This document shows positions 5,716 through 7,252 of a stretch of 7,252 bases of DNA, one piece after another; position 1 is the first letter of the stretch, and the number at the start of each line of letters is the position of its first letter. The stretch covers positions 1 through 7,252 of the forward strand of contig CANHLV010000086.1 in NCBI GenBank assembly GCA_947461495.1, given 5' to 3'. The notes under the pieces are model-generated. The model did not search any database and was not told the origin of the DNA. It saw only the letters and a program-made list of their open reading frames with translations. Position numbers and translations under genes: made by a program. This stretch comes from Chitinophagaceae bacterium (GTDB lineage Bacteria; Bacteroidota; Bacteroidia; Chitinophagales; Chitinophagaceae).

Positions 5716-7092
5716 ATGCTTAGAAAAATTTTATTACTCATTTGTGTTGCTTTTTCATTAGCTGATATTCAGGCACAAGATAATTCACCTTATAGCAGAT
5801 ATGGCGTCGGAGATTTGTTATCCGGACAGAATATCGTGAATAGAGCTATGGGAGGGTTTGCCGCTGCTTATTCTGATTATGGCATAATAGGATCTCCTTT
5901 CAATATCAATTTAATCAATCCTGCTGCATTGGGTAACATGACCAACACAAAGAATTTTTCGAACACTATATTTGATGTGGGAGGTGAAGTGAATATCAGA
6001 GGTTTGAAAAGTACCAGCAATACAGATAAATACAAATCTACAAACGTAGTAATGTCTTATTTGCAACTTGCCTTTCCAATATCAAGTCCGAAAATGGAAA
6101 AAAAAGGTACTTCTTGGGGCATGAGTTTTGGATTAAAGCCGGTATCACGAATCAGCTATAAAATTGAAGAAAATAATAGAATCAGCAATATTGACAGTGC
6201 CAACACACTATATGAAGGCTCTGGTGGTGTCAATCAAGTAAACTTTAGTACTGGGATCCGAAAAATTGGCAAGGGTAAATATAGAAATGAAATTTGCATA
6301 GGATTAAGTTCAGGATATACTTTTGCGAACAAAGATTATAGTACCAGACTTAGTTTAGTTAATGATTCAATTGCTTATTACAGAGGTAATACAGAAGTTA
6401 CCAGTCGTTTTGGAGGCGTATTCCTCACTTCCGGAATACAATACAAAATGAACATTAATCAAACAGGAGCCCTCAGACTTGGTGCCTATGCCACTTTAAA
6501 ACAAAATTTGTCAGCCAAACAAAATACCATCAATGAAACTTATGGCTACGATGCCACTGGCGGAACCATAAGAATTGACAGCGTTTCTATTACTAATGAT
6601 GTTCCCGGTAAAGTAGTTTTACCAGCTACATATGGCGTGGGTTTTGCTTACAACAGTAAAAATCACAACTGGCTTATTGGAGCTGATTTTGAAATGACAA
6701 ACTGGAAAGATTATAGTTATTATGGCCAATCTGACAATACTCAAAATACATTTCTAATCAGAGCTGGTGCAGAATTTTATCCTGCCAAATTGAATGCTGC
6801 TACTAACAGGTATCGTGATTATGTAAAATACAGAGCCGGCTTTTTCTATAATCAAGAATATGTGAAGATAGTAACACCAAGGGTAAATTATGCTTTCACT
6901 ATGGGTGCGAGCTTTCCTTTAACCACACCAAGATTTATTCAAAGCAGAGGTGATTATGTAACTCTAAACACTTCTATGGAATTTGGAGCCCGAGGAAATG
7001 ATAATTCCTTTGGGTTAAGAGAAAATTATACTAGAATAAATTTTGGTATTTCAATGAATGCAAGATGGTTTCAGAAAAGAAACTACGATTAA
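5716..7092 (+). CDS. Outer-membrane beta-barrel protein encoded between coaX and lptC
   Basis: The 458-aa product starts at ATG 5716, one base after the coaX stop. A start at 5617 in the same frame is possible on paper but would overlap coaX and bury the signal sequence, so 5716 is preferred. Residues 1-21 (MLRKILLLICVAFSLADIQAQ) form a signal peptide. The mature N-terminus SPYSRYGVGDL (24-34), NRAMGGFAAAY (42-52) and INPA (67-70) resembles the FadL/OmpP1-like barrel proteins common in Bacteroidota. Further on are a VLPATYGVGFAY segment and repeated amphipathic beta strands, and the protein ends RWFQKRNYD, a frequent C-terminus of this group. The ligand is unknown; FadL relatives transport hydrophobic compounds, but this cannot be read from the sequence. 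Placement next to lptC fits an envelope role. Confidence 0.85.
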   Translation: MLRKILLLICVAFSLADIQAQDNSPYSRYGVGDLLSGQNIVNRAMGGFAAAYSDYGIIGSPFNINLINPAALGNMTNTKNFSNTIFDVGGEVNIRGLKSTSNTDKYKSTNVVMSYLQLAFPISSPKMEKKGTSWGMSFGLKPVSRISYKIEENNRISNIDSANTLYEGSGGVNQVNFSTGIRKIGKGKYRNEICIGLSSGYTFANKDYSTRLSLVNDSIAYYRGNTEVTSRFGGVFLTSGIQYKMNINQTGALRLGAYATLKQNLSAKQNTINETYGYDATGGTIRIDSVSITNDVPGKVVLPATYGVGFAYNSKNHNWLIGADFEMTNWKDYSYYGQSDNTQNTFLIRAGAEFYPAKLNAATNRYRDYVKYRAGFFYNQEYVKIVTPRVNYAFTMGASFPLTTPRFIQSRGDYVTLNTSMEFGARGNDNSFGLRENYTRINFGISMNARWFQKRNYD

Positions 7093-7114
7093 TCTATATT
7101 CTGTCATATTTCAG

Positions 7115-7252
7115 ATGAAACAATTCTCTAATAATAAATTCCCAAATGCAGTTGTAATCTTAAGCTGCATTTTTTTATGCAGTTGCGAGAATGATGCAGA
7201 TAAAATAAAAAATTTGAGTCTGAAAAAAGTAGGTGTAGAAGAAGCCAAAACA
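7115..7252 (+). CDS. lptC: LPS export lipoprotein LptC, N-terminal part
   Basis: 46 codons are present before the window ends. The N-terminus MKQFSNNKFPNAVVILSCIF is followed by LCSCENDADKIKNLSLKKVG and VEEAKT. It has a short hydrophobic stretch ending in a lipobox-like FLCSC, so the mature protein should be a lipoprotein with Cys24 as the most likely acylated residue. The CEND...VEEAK pattern is what I know from Bacteroidota LptC proteins, which sit in the periplasm, attached to the membrane, and pass LPS from LptBFG to LptA. The gene follows the barrel gene after 22 bp and probably shares its transcript. Only the N-terminus is seen, so the domain itself (LptC/OstA-like beta-jellyroll) is not confirmed here. 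Confidence 0.75.
   Translation, partial: MKQFSNNKFPNAVVILSCIFLCSCENDADKIKNLSLKKVGVEEAKT
7144..7182 (+). promoter_or_regulatory. Terminator-like hairpin with alternative partner inside lptC codons 10-23
   Basis: AAATGCAG (7144-7151) pairs with CTGCATTT (7165-7172) as a perfect 8-bp stem with a 13-base loop, followed by TTTT. A second ATGCAG at 7177-7182 can instead pair with CTGCAT (7165-7170) around a T-only loop. The two structures are mutually exclusive, like an attenuator, but the sequence is coding, so chance is possible. Confidence 0.3.

Overview
The window looks like ordinary chromosomal sequence from a member of the Bacteroidota, probably the Chitinophagales/Saprospirales side of the phylum (inference). 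The evidence is the low G+C content, outer-membrane barrel proteins with typical Bacteroidota motifs, promoter-like TAnnTTTG elements, A-rich or weak ribosome binding sites, a dihydroorotase of the 'DDQVHFREPG' type and a type III pantothenate kinase. Everything here can be read as housekeeping or cell-envelope genes. I see no phage, IS element, CRISPR array, tRNA or rRNA, and no clear defence or other exotic system.

Layout. On the minus strand, 1-256 is the beginning of a secreted protein of unknown function that runs off the left edge. Positions 257-519 are non-coding and hold a cluster of degenerate repeats with small hairpins. Positions 520-2196 (minus) encode a Wzi-like outer-membrane beta-barrel protein. 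A 34-bp divergent spacer separates it from the plus-strand genes. These are pyrC (2231-3574, dihydroorotase), then after 2 bp a short MutS-like ATPase (3577-4893), then a 98-bp gap with a hairpin and a promoter-like element, then coaX (4992-5714, type III pantothenate kinase). One base later comes an outer-membrane barrel gene (5716-7092), and after 22 bp the start of lptC (7115 to the right edge), which encodes the lipoprotein component of LPS export.

How the genes fit together. There are two plus-strand transcription groups: pyrC with the MutS-like gene, and coaX with the barrel gene and lptC. The first links pyrimidine synthesis to a DNA-binding ATPase without an obvious functional reason. 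The second combines coenzyme A synthesis with outer-membrane biogenesis. The minus-strand genes are both exported products.

Points most worth a second look are the intergenic repeat cluster at 308-510, the replacement of a metal-ligand His by Gln in PyrC, the loss of two acidic residues in the GTxxT loop of CoaX, the MutS homologue that lacks the mismatch-recognition part, and a terminator-like pair of mutually exclusive hairpins inside the first codons of lptC.
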